From Monodelphis domestica (Eukaryota > Chordata > Mammalia > Didelphimorphia > Didelphidae): a stretch of DNA of 64,000 nucleotides. The stretch is from NCBI RefSeq assembly GCF_027887165.1, contig NC_077227.1, forward strand, positions 62,810,607-62,874,606, read 5' to 3'. The notes under the pieces are model-generated. The model did no database searches. It saw nothing but the letters and a program-made list of their open reading frames with translations, and was not told where the DNA came from. A program made the translations under genes and the position numbers. Shown here in pieces: positions 45,526-56,479 of the stretch; position 1 is the first letter of the stretch; each line of letters starts with the position of its first letter.

Positions 45526-47496
45526 ATCCCCCCTGATGATCACTGGGAGACTAGTCTCCCCATTGATCATTTAACATAATCATCTTGTAGTCCTTAAGCA
45601 CTTCTAACTACAGATGTATACAATATTCAATGTATTTTATACATTATATACATACATGTATACAATGTATACATACAGATGTATACAGTATTCTAAGAGG
45701 AAATTACAATAGTTAGGGGGGAATAGAAAAGAGAGAAAGCAAAACCAATGTTTTGCTAGGGGAAATTGACAAAAAGCCAAATTAGAGGCAGTCCCCTTTG
45801 GCATAAAAGTATACATTTATAATAAATGTTCAATCAAACTTCAGTTCAATCAACCATATCCAAAGTTCATTCTTGATCTTCTTGATGTAGTGTAGGTTTT
45901 CTGGCATCTTTCTGTAACAGTTCATTCTCTGGATTTAGGAGTTATCAAGCTTCTTTCCTTGAAGATCTTTTCTCGAACAAAATTCAAAATCTTGGATTTT
46001 TATTAAAATACAATTCCCCCCTTAAGTGGGTGTTAAAAAACATCCAGTTCAGCTCAGGATGCAATGTTGAGTTATGGGGCTGTATGAGTCAATTATCAAA
46101 AGAAGAGAAAGACAAAACCAAAAACATAAGGAAAAAATGGAAGATAGTTAAACTTTTGGTAGAAAGAAAAAATTCTAAATCAGAATCAAAATGCCAAAAT
46201 CTATGTATATAAAATGTTGAGTAAGCAAGAATAAATTCATAATAGGCCCTTGTACAGGTTCAATTTAAAGTAATTTCTATCCCACAAGCCTGTAGGACAG
46301 AATGCAGTAATATTTCACTTACCCATTTGCAGCCAAGACTACAGGAAGTTGCCATACTATAAGAAGAAAAGGAACTAGAATTTTATTTTGATAGGGAAGT
46401 GTCATTCCCTGGTCTGATTTTTCCTTTATTCTCAGGGATAGAGGGTGCCAGGATGATAGCCAAACTTTGGTACTAGTCTGAACTTCACAAAGAGTGTAGA
46501 TACAAGGAAGTCCTACAACTTAACATATGTCAAGCGTCACAACCTTGAGTCTCACATTAGTTTTTCCTGTGTGCTCTTTTTGGCACTATTCAGGTTAAGT
46601 CTGTGCTCCTTGTTTTTAATCCCATTTCCTAGGATCAGACACAGATATTAATCACAGTCCCATAACATTTTATCAATAAATGGAAGGCTCCCACAGTTTA
46701 AAGCTTTATGGGTATGCATTGATATTATAGCAAATATATATATATGTATATAAAACTTATATTACTGCAGAAAAATGATATTGATTGTATGTACCTTTAG
46801 TATAAGAAATGAGAAAAAGGGGAAAAATAAAATATTCTAATCAAAAGAAAAGAAAAGCAATAATAAAAACAATAGGGGAAATCATGAATTCAATGTGTTC
46901 TAGAAAAACAGCATCCAAAACTTGGCAATGGATTATTATCTCCAATGCATGTGATTGGGTACAGTCAATTAGTCTCAACAGAAGATGCTCTCTTCACATG
47001 TGAGCAATGAATCCAAGAGTCCTTCTCTCCAATATTTATAGATGTTGGAGTAGTTAACAATATTTGGAATGGCCCTTCCCAGGAAGGCTGAGTTGCTCCA
47101 GTACACTGGAAATTCTTAATATTGTGAATCTTAAAATTTCTTAGACTCTACTTCAGAAGATTTGATTAAGCTAAACCCATTTTAAAACAATGAAGGGACT
47201 TTGGTCAGAAAGGTGGGATCTCTAACATTACTCCATCCATACTCAGGCATATTTTAGGGGAAGATACAGTTATAAACTCCTTACTGAACAATGAAAAGTA
47301 CCCAGCCCATACTTAAAGTAAAGCTAAAACCCTTAAGCTGGGTCTATTTTTAGATCTAATACAAAAAGGTGCTAAGTACCTATGAAGGTCAAATTAATCA
47401 CTAAAAGGTCAAGCAAGTTTAGCAAGATGTGTGAGGTTTTAGTCTACCCAGAGAAGTTGAGAACTAAAGAAGATGTGAATTAAGAATGGTCAGTCC
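45526..47496 (-). pseudogene. ERV 3' internal region, env-position remnant
   Basis: This is the stretch between integrase and the 3' LTR, where env would lie. I see no open envelope frame; all three minus frames are broken and AT-rich. A second C-run (46015-46021) resembles another polypurine tract on the minus strand. Assignment is by position only, and parts may be unrelated DNA. Confidence 0.4.
45537..45569. repeat. Palindrome beside the polypurine tract
   Basis: The core GGGAGACTAGTCTCCC (45545-45560) is a perfect 16-bp palindrome. It is framed by tgatca on both sides (45537-45542 and 45564-45569). Confidence 0.95.
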
Positions 47497-47797
47497 TGTG
47501 AAAACATCTACTGTGATTGGTAGATGTGAAAACTTAGGGGAGGTGACATAAGGAGAAAATTCTTTTTAAAAGGAGGTCAGAAGGCCTCTGAAAGTTAATT
47601 CACCTATGGAGCTGAATTGGAGGATGGTCTCTCTCTCAGTGGCTGAAAAGAATTCAGCCTTGGTAGCTGAGTTGGAGCTTGGACTATTTCCACTTCCTCT
47701 GTCTCTTTCTCTTTTCATTAATTCCTTTATTTGTATTAATTAAAATCTCCATAAAACCCAGCTGACTTGGGTATTTCATATTTGGGAATTTTCCCCA
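47497..47797 (+). mobile_element. LTR-like element in plus orientation
   Basis: Starts 'tgtgaaaacatctactgtga' and ends '...ttcccca', giving TG...CA termini. The next bases, 'tggtgaccacttt', begin like a retroviral primer-binding site. The body has 'tttttaaaagg' (TATA-like) and 'aattaaaatctcc' before the end. It is opposite to the pol remnant beside it, so it is a separate insertion. The family is uncertain. Confidence 0.5.
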
Positions 47798-47867
47798 TGG
47801 TGACCACTTTATTTTTAATATAAAATCAAGACACAAAAAATTAGCTTTATGCTTTTGGCAATTCAAA

Positions 47868-48024
47868 GTCTTGAAACCATATTTTCGCAGTCACAGTTTA
47901 TGACAACCACTCTTTTTTCAGTAACAATATACACCTTGTTTCCTGGGTTCAGGTCATGAAGAGAAAAGTCTAGTGGTCCAGCTTGTACTGCAGCTCCAGA
48001 TTCATGGAGTTCATGCAGTTTGTG
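47868..48024 (-). pseudogene. Integrase C-terminal remnant past a TAG
   Basis: Reading continues in the integrase frame after the TAG at 48025-48027 for about 50 codons. It includes 'QAGPLDFSLHDLNPGNKVYI', a recognisable lead into the integrase C-terminal domain. It ends before the usual W-x-GPY/F-type motif, where the plus-strand LTR's flank begins. Confidence 0.7.
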
Positions 48025-49086
48025 CTATAATTCCTGTATATAGGAAGCAATAGTAGTATCTCCCCCTAATAGTGATGTATATGCAAGGGAAAAAGGCTTA
48101 GCCTGTATAGGTGGATGTCCAAAAAGCATCTTAAATGGTGAGATGTGTAGGTCTCCTCTAGGCCTGCTTCTAAGATAAAATAGGTCCAGAGGGAGAATTT
48201 CAGGCCATTTTAAATGTGTCTCAGTGCATAACTTTCCAATCATAGTTTTAAGTTCTTTGTTCATCCTTTCCACTTGGCCTGAGCTCTGGGGATGATATGG
48301 AACATGGAATTTGGGAGTTATCCCCAAGCAAGAATATATCTTATTTAGTACATAATCAGTAAAATGACTTGCTCTATCTGAATCAATACATGCTGGCAGG
48401 CCAAAGCAAGGAATAATTTCTTTTAAAAGCACCTTAGCAACAAAAACCGCTGTGGCTAGGGTTGCAGGAAATGCTTCTGGCCATTTGGTCAGTTGATCTA
48501 CTATGACTAGACAAAATTTATAATGTCCAGCCTTTGGCATTATTATGAAATCTATCTGTAGGTGCTCAAAAGGTGTGCAAGCCAGAAGACGCCCAACAAA
48601 GGTTTTGCCATGAAAGGCATGTTGGTTATATGCCTGGCAGGTAGAGCAGGCTGTACACACTTTAGAGGCTATAGTAGTTACACCAGGGGCTATCCATACT
48701 CTCTTAACAGAGTCCACGATGCCCTGGGTGCCAAAGTGACCATTTTTATGAATAGATTGACAAATTTGGTGATAGAAACTTCTAGGGAGCAGGGGTTTTC
48801 CTTCAGATGACACCCATACTTCATTAATCTGTTTTGCTTTGAATTTTTGCTTCCATTTTTCCACTTCCTTTTCATTATAGGAAATTGATAAATTTAAGTC
48901 ATCAGTGGTTGTTAATGTTAAATTTAATTCAGGCCCTTCTATGGATGCTAGCTTTATAGCGGCATCTGCTCGATCATTTCCCCTAGAGACAAGGTCAGTG
49001 CCACCTGTATGGGCAGAGCAATGAACTATAGCTTGGGCTTCTGGCAACTGGAGAGCAGAAAGAACTTCATTAATAATTTCTGCCAT
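48025..49086 (-). pseudogene. RNase H end plus integrase
   Basis: Open for 353 codons. Residues 1-45 are the C-terminal end of RNase H (VHCSAHTGG... GNDRADAA, last catalytic Asp about D41). The zinc-binding HHCC follows (H113, H117, C147, C150). The catalytic core has D179, D237 and E273; D237 and E273 are 35 residues apart, the D,D35E pattern. All key residues are intact in this piece although the element is broken elsewhere. It ends at a TAG. Confidence 0.9.
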
Positions 49087-49810
49087 TAGCTATAGATTTT
49101 CCAGCTGAGGTTAAAAATCTTCTCTGGAGCCATAACATCCCAACTGAGTGACAAGTACCAAAAGCATATCTAGAATCCATATAAATTATTGCCTTTTTAT
49201 CCTTGGCAATTATACAGGCATGTTTCAGAGTTATGAGTTCTGCCCCTCGAGCGCTAATATTAGAGGGCAGTGAAGCTGACCATTCAGCGGCAAATTCTGT
49301 GGCTACAGCAGCTCCAGTGTAACATATGCCATCTCTCATAAAAGAGGAACCATCAGTAAATAAGACTAGATCTGGATTGTCTGAGGGAGTGTCCAAGAGA
49401 TTATCTAGAGGCTTTTCTGCCATGGACACTAGTGTTTCACAATTGTGTAATGGTTCTCCTGAAGTTGGTAAATCTGGAAGCAAGGTGGCAGGGTTAAGGG
49501 TTGTACAGTGTTTCAAGGTAATGTTTCCGCTATTTAACAAAGTTATTTCATACCTTGTAATTTGCTGATCTGAGAATGCCTGTGTTCTATGACTTAGCAG
49601 CAATGCTTCTACCTCATAAGGGCACATAATTGTTAATGGGTATCCTAATACTAGATCAACAGTTTTTGTCACTAGTAAGACTGCAGCAGCTACTCCTCTA
49701 AGACATGGTGGTGCTCCTGATGCTACTGTGTCCAGTTGGGCAGAATAATTAGCAATTGGGAGCTGAGAAGGCCCCAAAGTCTGAGTTAAAACACCTGAAG
49801 CTACCCCTAT
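49083..49810 (-). pseudogene. Connection and RNase H domain
   Basis: From the residue after the in-frame TGA to the frameshift near 49083. The connection region is about the first 130 residues counted from position 49777. RNase H catalytic residues are D142 (TDGSS), E180 (RGAELI) and D201 (YMDSRYAF) in that numbering. The frame runs into a stop at 49070 because of the frameshift; the following piece continues in another frame. Confidence 0.85.
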
Positions 49811-50467
49811 TCACTCATGTACATACAAAGTAAATGGCTTGTTGTAATCTGGGATGCCTAGAACAGGGGCAGACAGGATAGCCTGTTTTAGATCTGATAG
49901 AGCTGACAGGTGTTCTGGCTCTAATTTGAGGAATTCAGGGTCTGAATCTTTTGTTAGTGCTATAAAGGGTTTAGTAATTTCCCCACAGGAAGGAATCCAT
50001 TGTCTACAAAACCCTGTTGCTCCTAAAATTGCTCTCAACTGTTTCTTAGTGGTAGAAGCACTTAAATTTTGAATATTTTCAATTTGTTTTGGAGAAATAG
50101 AATGGGCACCCACAGTGAGGATGAACCCCAAATATTCTACTTTTGGGAGACACCACCGAACCTTATCCTTCAAGATTTTATGCCCTCTTTTGTGCAATTC
50201 CAAAAGAAGATGTTTACTATCTTCCTGACATGCTTCTGCATCTGTTGAAGCCAAGAGTAGATCATCTACATATTTGACTAATTTGCAATTTTTAAATGTT
50301 CTATTATCTGTGTCTTGGCTCAAAATTTGTGCAAATAAACTCAGGCTTTCCACATAATCCTGTGGCAGATGACTCCATGTAAATTGAGAGCCCTTACAGG
50401 TGAAAGCAAAGATATGCCTGGAGTTCTCATGTATGGGTATGGAAAAGAAAGCTGAGCACAAGTCCAC
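49811..50467 (-). pseudogene. Reverse transcriptase core
   Basis: Open for 218 codons. The motif A aspartate is near the start (VDLCSAFFSIP). 'LPQDY' replaces the usual LPQG(F), so the Gly is mutated. YVDD is at residues 66-69 (50261-50272). 'VEYLGF' and 'LRAILGATGFCRQWIP' follow, as in gammaretroviral RT. There is a stop just before the first residue on the N-terminal side, and a TGA at the end. Confidence 0.9.
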
Positions 50468-50548
50468 TACTGTAAATTATTGCAATCTTTAAGTTGATTA
50501 TGATTCCATGATCCTTTTGGGGAAAGTGGTTTCCCAACAGGATCACAG

Positions 50549-50822
50549 GGGGGGTATGTATAAATGGAGATTTTGAACCCTAGACTTCAATCCCCAGAAG
50601 TCCTTGGTATTTCCCAGAATTCCCTATAATCTCACCTGAGTCTCCACATAGGTGAGATCACTATTGTATTTAACTGGCACACGGGGATTCTGAATTGGCT
50701 AATCAGCCATGGGCACATGGTTTTTATTTTGTATCTTCTTCATTCCTTGATTTCTAATAATCCTTAATAAACCTCATAAATATAATATTTTAATACTAGA
50801 GACTTAATTTAAATTTTACACT
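50549..50822 (+). mobile_element. LTR-like insertion inside RT
   Basis: The 274-bp insert lies between two copies of atcacag (50542-50548 and 50823-50829). It contains TGT (50557) near its start and ends 'ttttaca' plus two bases. It holds 'ccttaataaacc', a polyadenylation-like signal, near the end. RT-like codons resume on the far side (CSPWS at about 50870-50885 on the minus strand). Its orientation is opposite to pol. A solo LTR is the best guess. Confidence 0.45.
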
Positions 50823-50912
50823 ATCACAGTCTCCTGTACAGGTGAATTTGTACTTGAGTTAAAGCTCCAAGGGGAGCAATCATCTGCTACTTCTCCAATC
50901 CTGTTTGGAGAC
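50823..50912 (-). pseudogene. N-terminal RT remnant
   Basis: The minus-strand frame contains 'DDCSPWSFNSSTNSPVQE', resembling the C-x-SPWNTP-x-LPV stretch at the start of gammaretroviral RT. Decayed and cut off from the RT core by the insertion. Confidence 0.45.
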
Positions 50913-51002
50913 TTTTCTGTCTGTGAGGGTGACATCATCAAAGACATCTGGGTCTTCCCTAAGCACTAGGTATCTCTGTTCAAGGTTGACTAATAGGCTA
51001 AG

Positions 51003-51232
51003 ATCAGTGGTTACCCAGACTTTTTTAGTCATTGTATCTCTAGACTTTTATGTAAATTTTCCATGCCCCCTGTTCAATATGAAAAATAATCAGTTCTTGA
51101 TAGATGCACATAAAAAGTAGAATAGTCATGTAATTTCAATAGGAAAATATAATTACTAACTATTCTCTACATCTTGAGAAGCTTCTCATATCTATTGGGG
51201 GTACACGTATGTCAGTTTGGGACCCCCTAGTC
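51003..51232. mobile_element. Probable hAT-type DNA transposon
   Basis: The left end 'cagtggttacccagactttt' and the right end 'gtcagtttgggaccccctag' are imperfect inverted repeats. The interior 'tatgtaaattttccatgccc' fits the same family. No clear 8-bp duplication. Confidence 0.5.
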
Positions 51233-51334
51233 TATATAAACACTGGGGGGGCACACTGTGTGGCTCTTAGGTTCTTACCTCTATATTAAATATAAATATC
51301 TATATTTAAAGGTAATAGGCATCACCATTGTTCA

Positions 51335-51575
51335 TGTTAACAAATGTTTAATGAGTAGTTACCATTTACAGTGCATTGAGCTATATAGATTACAGAAGCC
51401 ATTAAGATAAATAAGATGGTCCCTGCCCTCTGGCTGGGGAGATGTGGCTTGCGCACAAAAAACTATTGTGTAGAAAGAAATCTGTGCTCTGAGAAGTATG
51501 ATGGGAGAGTATGCTCTCTCTAGGTAGAATAGAAGGGAGAAGATTGTATCAAATTAGACTTGAAGAATGGGTCAG
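51335..51575 (-). mobile_element. L2-type LINE 3' region
   Basis: 'acaaatgtttaatgagtagt', 'ggtccctgccctctggctgg' and downstream family sequence. Confidence 0.65.
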
Positions 51576-51670
51576 TTCTTGATAGGCAGAGACAATGTTC
51601 ATTAGACTTCTTATACAGTCTAGGTATAAAGAGAAGAGCAGTTTCAAGTCACAGTCCTGCTCTCTAGGGG

Positions 51671-51938
51671 CTTAGATTCAGCTAGGTGGCACAGTAGATA
51701 GAGTTCTAGATTTACAATCAGGAACTCATCTTCCTGAATTAAAATCTAACCTCAGTCACTTGATAGTTGTGTGACCCTGGGCAATTCACTTAACCATTTG
51801 CCTCAGTTTCTCACCTGTAAAGTGAGCTGGAGAAGGAAACATCATACCATTCCAGTATTTTTGCCAAGAAAACCCCAAATGGGGTCAGGACGAGTCAGAT
51901 AAGACTGAAAATCTTCTGAACAACAACAAAAGGAATCT
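51671..51938 (+). mobile_element. Mar-1-type CORE-SINE, full length
   Basis: Head 'cagctaggtggcacagtaga', CORE, 'gctggagaaggaaacatcat', 'gccaagaaaaccccaaatgg' and an 'aacaacaacaaaa' end. Confidence 0.95.
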
Positions 51939-52378
51939 AAGAAAGATTCATTCATGCTGATAAATATATAGGAAGCATTTAAGGAAGACAGTGAGTGAGT
52001 ATAGATAAGTGCAGATGATGAAAGGTAATAAATGAGTGAAATCAAATATTTACATTTGATCTAAGTGCTGAGGGCTGAGCATATTAGTGCGCGAGAGATC
52101 ACTGTTGTATAGTAAATAGAGAAGATAATTTGGAGATGGGACTTTGATTAGAATTCTAGCATTACCTCTTATTATGTGAATTTGGGCAAATCATTTGTTT
52201 CTCTAAACCCAATGTAGCTAATCTCTAAAGTCATCATCATAATATTTGTTTTAACTACTGAATGAGTTTTTTCTTTAGTTTTTGGCTGGTATTATTGATG
52301 GCAGGGGAGTGTGATGGATGGTCTAGATCCTTGATTTCATCAGTGTTTAGGAATTCTTGAAGTGCAAAGTCTTTCCAT
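51939..52378. other. Unassigned sequence with decayed MIR
   Basis: A MIR-like piece may lie at about 52090-52250 ('gaatttgggcaaatcatttg'); nothing else recognised. Confidence 0.35.
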
Positions 52379-52384
52379 ATATAT

Positions 52385-52520
52385 AATGATCTCTCATCCA
52401 TAACTTTTAGACTCAGTGAATTGCCTTGGGTTTTGAAAGATTAAGAGACTTACTTATGGCCACACAGCCAGAAAGAGGATTTTCTTACCTCAAAACCAGC
52501 ACTCTATCCACTATACTCTC
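52385..52520 (-). mobile_element. CORE-SINE fragment
   Basis: 'acttatggccacacagccag' and 'accagcactctatccactat'. Confidence 0.6.
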
Positions 52521-53210
52521 CTGTTCTTAAAAGGATTGCTCTAAGACTCAAAATAGACGATTTACCAAAAGCATTTTGCAAACCAAAAAAGCATCAATTG
52601 AATATCTATTATCATTAATCAGGCATAGGGGCAGAAGAGAGTATTGAGTATGGTTAGTGAATGATACAACCTTCTCTATTAGTATGGATAAGTCTGAGCC
52701 TTTCTTGGTCCTGTAGCAGCTCCAACATATGTATGTCAGAGACAATGGGGAAGGATTCTGGAAGGTACCGTCAATGAGTAGCCTCTTATTTTGTGATGCA
52801 ATGCCATTATTGCCCAACCTTATGCCATATTCTGTGTCTAACATCTCAACAAATGATACATTCCCCAGGAATGCATGAAATACAGAGAAAGCCCCCTAGA
52901 GAAGCCAGATTCCCTAGGGCTTCACTGTTTTTGCAGCAGATAATGCTCCCCTATAACCCTCTTGCCTTGCCTCTCTCTGGCTTGATCTATCATTTTTGGG
53001 CAGCCTCAGAGCAGGAGAAAAGTTGGTACTCTCAATAAGACTGTTGGTTTCTTTGTATCTTCATTCACCCAGTTCAACTGTCCTGCCATCCTGATTGTGG
53101 TACTGAGACATAGCCCAGGAATAGAAATGCCTAGGGAACAAGGGTGCTGTACCTTTTCTTTTTCACTTTTTGTGCTCTGACTCCCATACCATTGGTCCAT
53201 CTCCTTCCCA
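52521..53210. other. Unassigned sequence
   Basis: Non-repeat DNA upstream of the lectin-like exons. I looked here for a cytoplasmic first exon and found no convincing start codon with a phase-1 donor. Confidence 0.3.
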
Positions 53211-53211
53211 T

Positions 53212-53362
53212 GGAGCTAGGGGACAAGAGTTCAAATCAAGTCTCTGATATTTACTAGCTGTCCCACTTTAGACCAGTGACTCCACCCTAGCCCCATAACT
53301 CATTTTCTTCATCTTTAAAATGAGGGTATTGGGCCATATGGCTTCCATAGTTCCTTCCTTGT
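53212..53362 (+). mobile_element. CORE-SINE with CR1-type tail
   Basis: 'gacaagagttcaaatcaagt' and 'aaaatgagggtattgggcca'. Confidence 0.65.
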
Positions 53363-53528
53363 CCCATACCAGTCATTAAAGCTATCTTCAGAAGTGTACT
53401 GAGTTGTAAGTATTATAGTCTAGTTTGGAATAGATGGAGTCTGGCCTAGAGCTAATGAGTCAACTAGTCAAATATGACCTCCTCTTTGTAGTTAGAAGGA
53501 CTACAGATGGGTCAGCAGAATGGGTTCA

Positions 53529-53761
53529 ATTGTTGTTCAGTCATTTCAGTTGGGTCTGACTCTTCACGATCCCATTTCATGTTTTCTTGACAAAGATATT
53601 GGAACAGTTTCCCATTTTTTGCTCACATCTGGAAATTGAGGCAAACAGGGTGAAATGAATTTCCCTAGAGTTGTACAGTTAGTGTCTAAAGTCAGATTTG
53701 AATTTAGGTCTTCTTGACTCCAGATCCAGTGCTCTATAGATTTGTACACCTAGCTGCCCCA
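53529..53761 (-). mobile_element. Mar-1-type CORE-SINE, full length
   Basis: 'ttgttgttcagtcatttcag', 'gactcttcacgatcccattt', CORE and head ending 'cacctagctgcccc'. Confidence 0.95.
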
Positions 53762-55058
53762 GCAAATAGAATGGATGGAGGAGAGTAAAATGTAAGATTG
53801 GAAAGAAAGGTTGGAAGAAATAAGGTTACAAAAAACTTCAAATGCCTAGAAGACTTTAAATTTGATTCAGAATCACAAAAGCTCAAAGTTGTAGGGGCTA
53901 CTTAGCTGGTTTGTGATGAGGCAGGAATCAAACCCAGGGCTTCCTTATCCAGTTGAGTTGCCATAAAACACTTCAATAGCAATACAAGGTATTCAAGGAA
54001 TCCAAAGGAAAAGGGACATTGTGGGCTAGACAGAGAAGGAAAAGGGATTGAATTAAGCTGGGAAGGAAAGGTAAGATTTGCACAAATACAGAAGAGGCCT
54101 AAGAGAGACTCAATGTAGCTTCTATCTTAGTCTCTGAAGATTGACTCCCAAATCATAGTCAAAGAATTTTTGAGTTAAAGGTGACAATCATCTAGTCCAA
54201 AATTCTCATTTTGTAGTTAAGGAAGGAACTGATTCTTTTTTGTCCCATGGGTTCCTACTACCCTGATCTGAGCTTTTGATTTTCAAAGCCAAGTCTCTCT
54301 TGGGACAGGTTCCAGTGGACCTCCTGGATCACCAGAATTAGTTAAAATAGAAAACACCCATATCTTATCTCTTCTACCTAATGCAAACAGTAGATTTGCT
54401 TCTTTATTTTGGGAGAGGGCTGTTGCAAGGCTGGGGTGAGTGCAATTGAGGTCTGGGCATGGTGCCAGGGTATATCTGTAGCACATGGTTGAAGACACCA
54501 CCAACCCAACTCTGGCATATTTCTCCTTACTTTTGAGTGAGTAATTTGACATACTTAAATCCCTAAATAGTTTCAAGGACTAAATGTGAGTCTAGCTCCT
54601 GGAGAAGGATATTAATAGGGAGAGGTTTCCCCTTTTCTCAGGGTAAAGATTTGGTCTTCTAGCCTGGGATCCTTTTGAGGTATAGCCTGCCTCCCACCTA
54701 CAATGATAAATCTGGTCCTCAGAGTTAGGCTAGCTATTCCCCCCCCCCCCTTGGGTTCCAGGAGTAATTCTTTAGATGCTACTGAATGATTTTTTAATGT
54801 CCTTTGGTTTGAGGGACTCCACCAAGTGTGTTTCTTACCCCCACATTCAAGATTATCAGCTGAGAATTATTTAGCCAGTTAATCTAAAGCACATTTTTAG
54901 TAAGGAGATATACTAAAATGGTGGTATAAACTCTTGTGACAACTAGTAAAATAAACATTTTGAACTTCAGAATTTCAGAAATACCTGTGACTCTCTCTTG
55001 TACAAGTACATGGAGAGCACACATATAGCAATGGGTAACAACTGGTTGCTCTAAGTCC
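53762..55058. other. Unassigned sequence with SINE debris
   Basis: Small CORE-SINE remnants near 53890-53960 and 54160-54235 and a poly(C) run near 54740. No exon supported. Confidence 0.3.
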
Positions 55059-55060
55059 TT

Positions 55061-55189
55061 TCTTTTTTTTTAACCCTTCCCTTTTATCTTGGGATGGATG
55101 CTGAGTGTTGATTTCAAGGCAGTAGGGTGGTAAGAGCTAGGCAATTGGGGTTAAGTGACTTGTTCAGGGTCACACAGCTAGAAAGTGGT
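55061..55189 (-). mobile_element. Poly(A)-type CORE-SINE, head-truncated
   Basis: T-run, tail block and CORE; it stops at 'acacagctagaaagtgg'. The flanks aagtcctttc and gagtcctttt may be a diverged duplication. Confidence 0.85.
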
Positions 55190-55961
55190 CCTGAGTCCTT
55201 TTGTTGTAGTCTTGGGACACTTAGAAAGTTCTACCTTGATATGAAGAAGTCTTGTAGCTGAGTTCTTTGTTAAGCTGGAAGCCAAGTCTGACCTTTGGTC
55301 CCAATGATGTAGATACTACTAACAGCTGACCCAAGGATGCCATTTAAAAGAATAATGGGAAGTGCAATGTCTCCTAGACCCTCTGAAGTTGGAAAAATCC
55401 TCCTTCAATCTAAGGTTGTGGTGGTAGAAGTGGAGCAGGGGAGTGAGGAGGAAAGAGACAGTCAAAGATTCTTTTTTTCTCCTCACTCCCTAGCAGTTTT
55501 CCCATAGTGTTGTTAAGGAAATACATGATCTCCAAATTTTGAAATTCCTCTTCCTTTCTCACCTTGCTTGACAATTTATAGATGATCCTTCAAGAGTTGA
55601 CTAATCTTCCAGGCTACAAAAGGAGACTTCCTGTCTGTTTTATTTTATCCACTGGATTTTAGTGACTTCTCACATTTAGTTTGGATTGATGGGTTGAGAC
55701 TTTCTCACCTAATTAATGGCATCAATGCTAAAAAATGTGAGGTGGAGGTGGTTTCAAATTCACCTTTACAGCAGCTTTTTTGGGATGGTCCTAAGCATCA
55801 ACTTATGGGCATGTATCATTTTTAGATGGACAGTGGAGAGAAAGAGAGAGGAAGACTTGGGGGAAATTTTCTTTTTGTCATCCCAACAAACTCTACCCTT
55901 CTCATGAGAAGAGTTTGAGTTTCCCGAGAAGTTAAGTGGACTTTCAGAATTAGGTGACAAT

Positions 55962-56142
55962 GAAGGATGCTTGTTGGTACAATGGGAAGGAATTCTGGCT
56001 CTGGAGCTAGAGGAGTTGGGTTCAAATCCAGATTGTTTTTAACCTTAGGCAAGTGACTCCAGCTCCATGGACCTCAGTTTTCCCCTCTAAAATGAGAGAA
56101 TTGGACTGGAAGTCTCTTCAATTTCTGATCTATTATCCGATT
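55962..56142 (+). mobile_element. CORE-SINE with CR1-type tail
   Basis: 'gagttgggttcaaatccaga' and 'gagagaattggactggaagt'. Confidence 0.75.
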
Positions 56143-56404
56143 AGTCCCAACAATAAAATCTAGGAGAGGTGTTGAGAGGCATGGGCTGAATTGTGGGTAT
56201 CATTATACCATTAAAAGAGAATGAATCATTTCCCTAAACTTTTGTGATGAGTGCACTTTTTCAAAGTCTCTGCAACTAGAAGAAGATATAGTCTATCCAG
56301 TTGCTTTATTCTCCAATGATTGTAGTGTATATCTTGTGTATAACACTTGGGTGGGAGAGGAGAAGCAAAAGCCTTGGAATCCAGTGTTTTCTTTGTCTTT
56401 CCAG

Positions 56405-56474
56405 CTCTCGTGGTGGCTGTGACTCTCTTTGTGGCTGTGATCCTGCTTTATTTTCTGGGACTATATGTGTCAAA
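56405..56474 (+). CDS. Transmembrane exon of a lectin-like receptor
   Basis: A 70-base exon follows a pyrimidine tract and 'ctttccag' and ends at a consensus 'gtaagt' donor. It starts in phase with two bases completing a codon, then encodes LVVAVTLFVAVILLYFLGLY-VS and two bases of a final codon. The segment is uncharged and long enough to cross a membrane once. The split final codon is completed to Lys by the first base of the downstream exon at 58649. In NK-complex C-type lectin genes a transmembrane exon precedes the lectin-domain exons, which fits. I could not identify the preceding cytoplasmic exon. A solitary chance hydrophobic frame is the alternative; the two good splice sites and phase match argue against it. 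Confidence 0.6.
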
Positions 56475-56479
56475 GTAAG

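Larger units (their letters stand above)
47868..50912 (-). pseudogene. pol: Gammaretrovirus-like ERV pol remnant
   Basis: Minus-strand pol of a class I endogenous retrovirus: reverse transcriptase, connection and RNase H, then integrase. Known breaks are an insertion and apparent deletion near the start of RT (50468-50822), an in-frame TGA at 49811-49813, a frameshift at about 49083, and an in-frame TAG at 48025-48027. The order and motifs (YVDD, GATGFCRQWIP, TDGSS, HHCC, D,D35E) fit gammaretrovirus-like elements. The element is dead as an autonomous virus. Gag and protease were not identified upstream. Confidence 0.9.

Noticed and set aside
45526..47496. Envelope gene of the ERV
   Set aside because: No open frame, no surface/transmembrane boundary, and no fusion or immunosuppressive-type motif could be seen; only the position suggests env.
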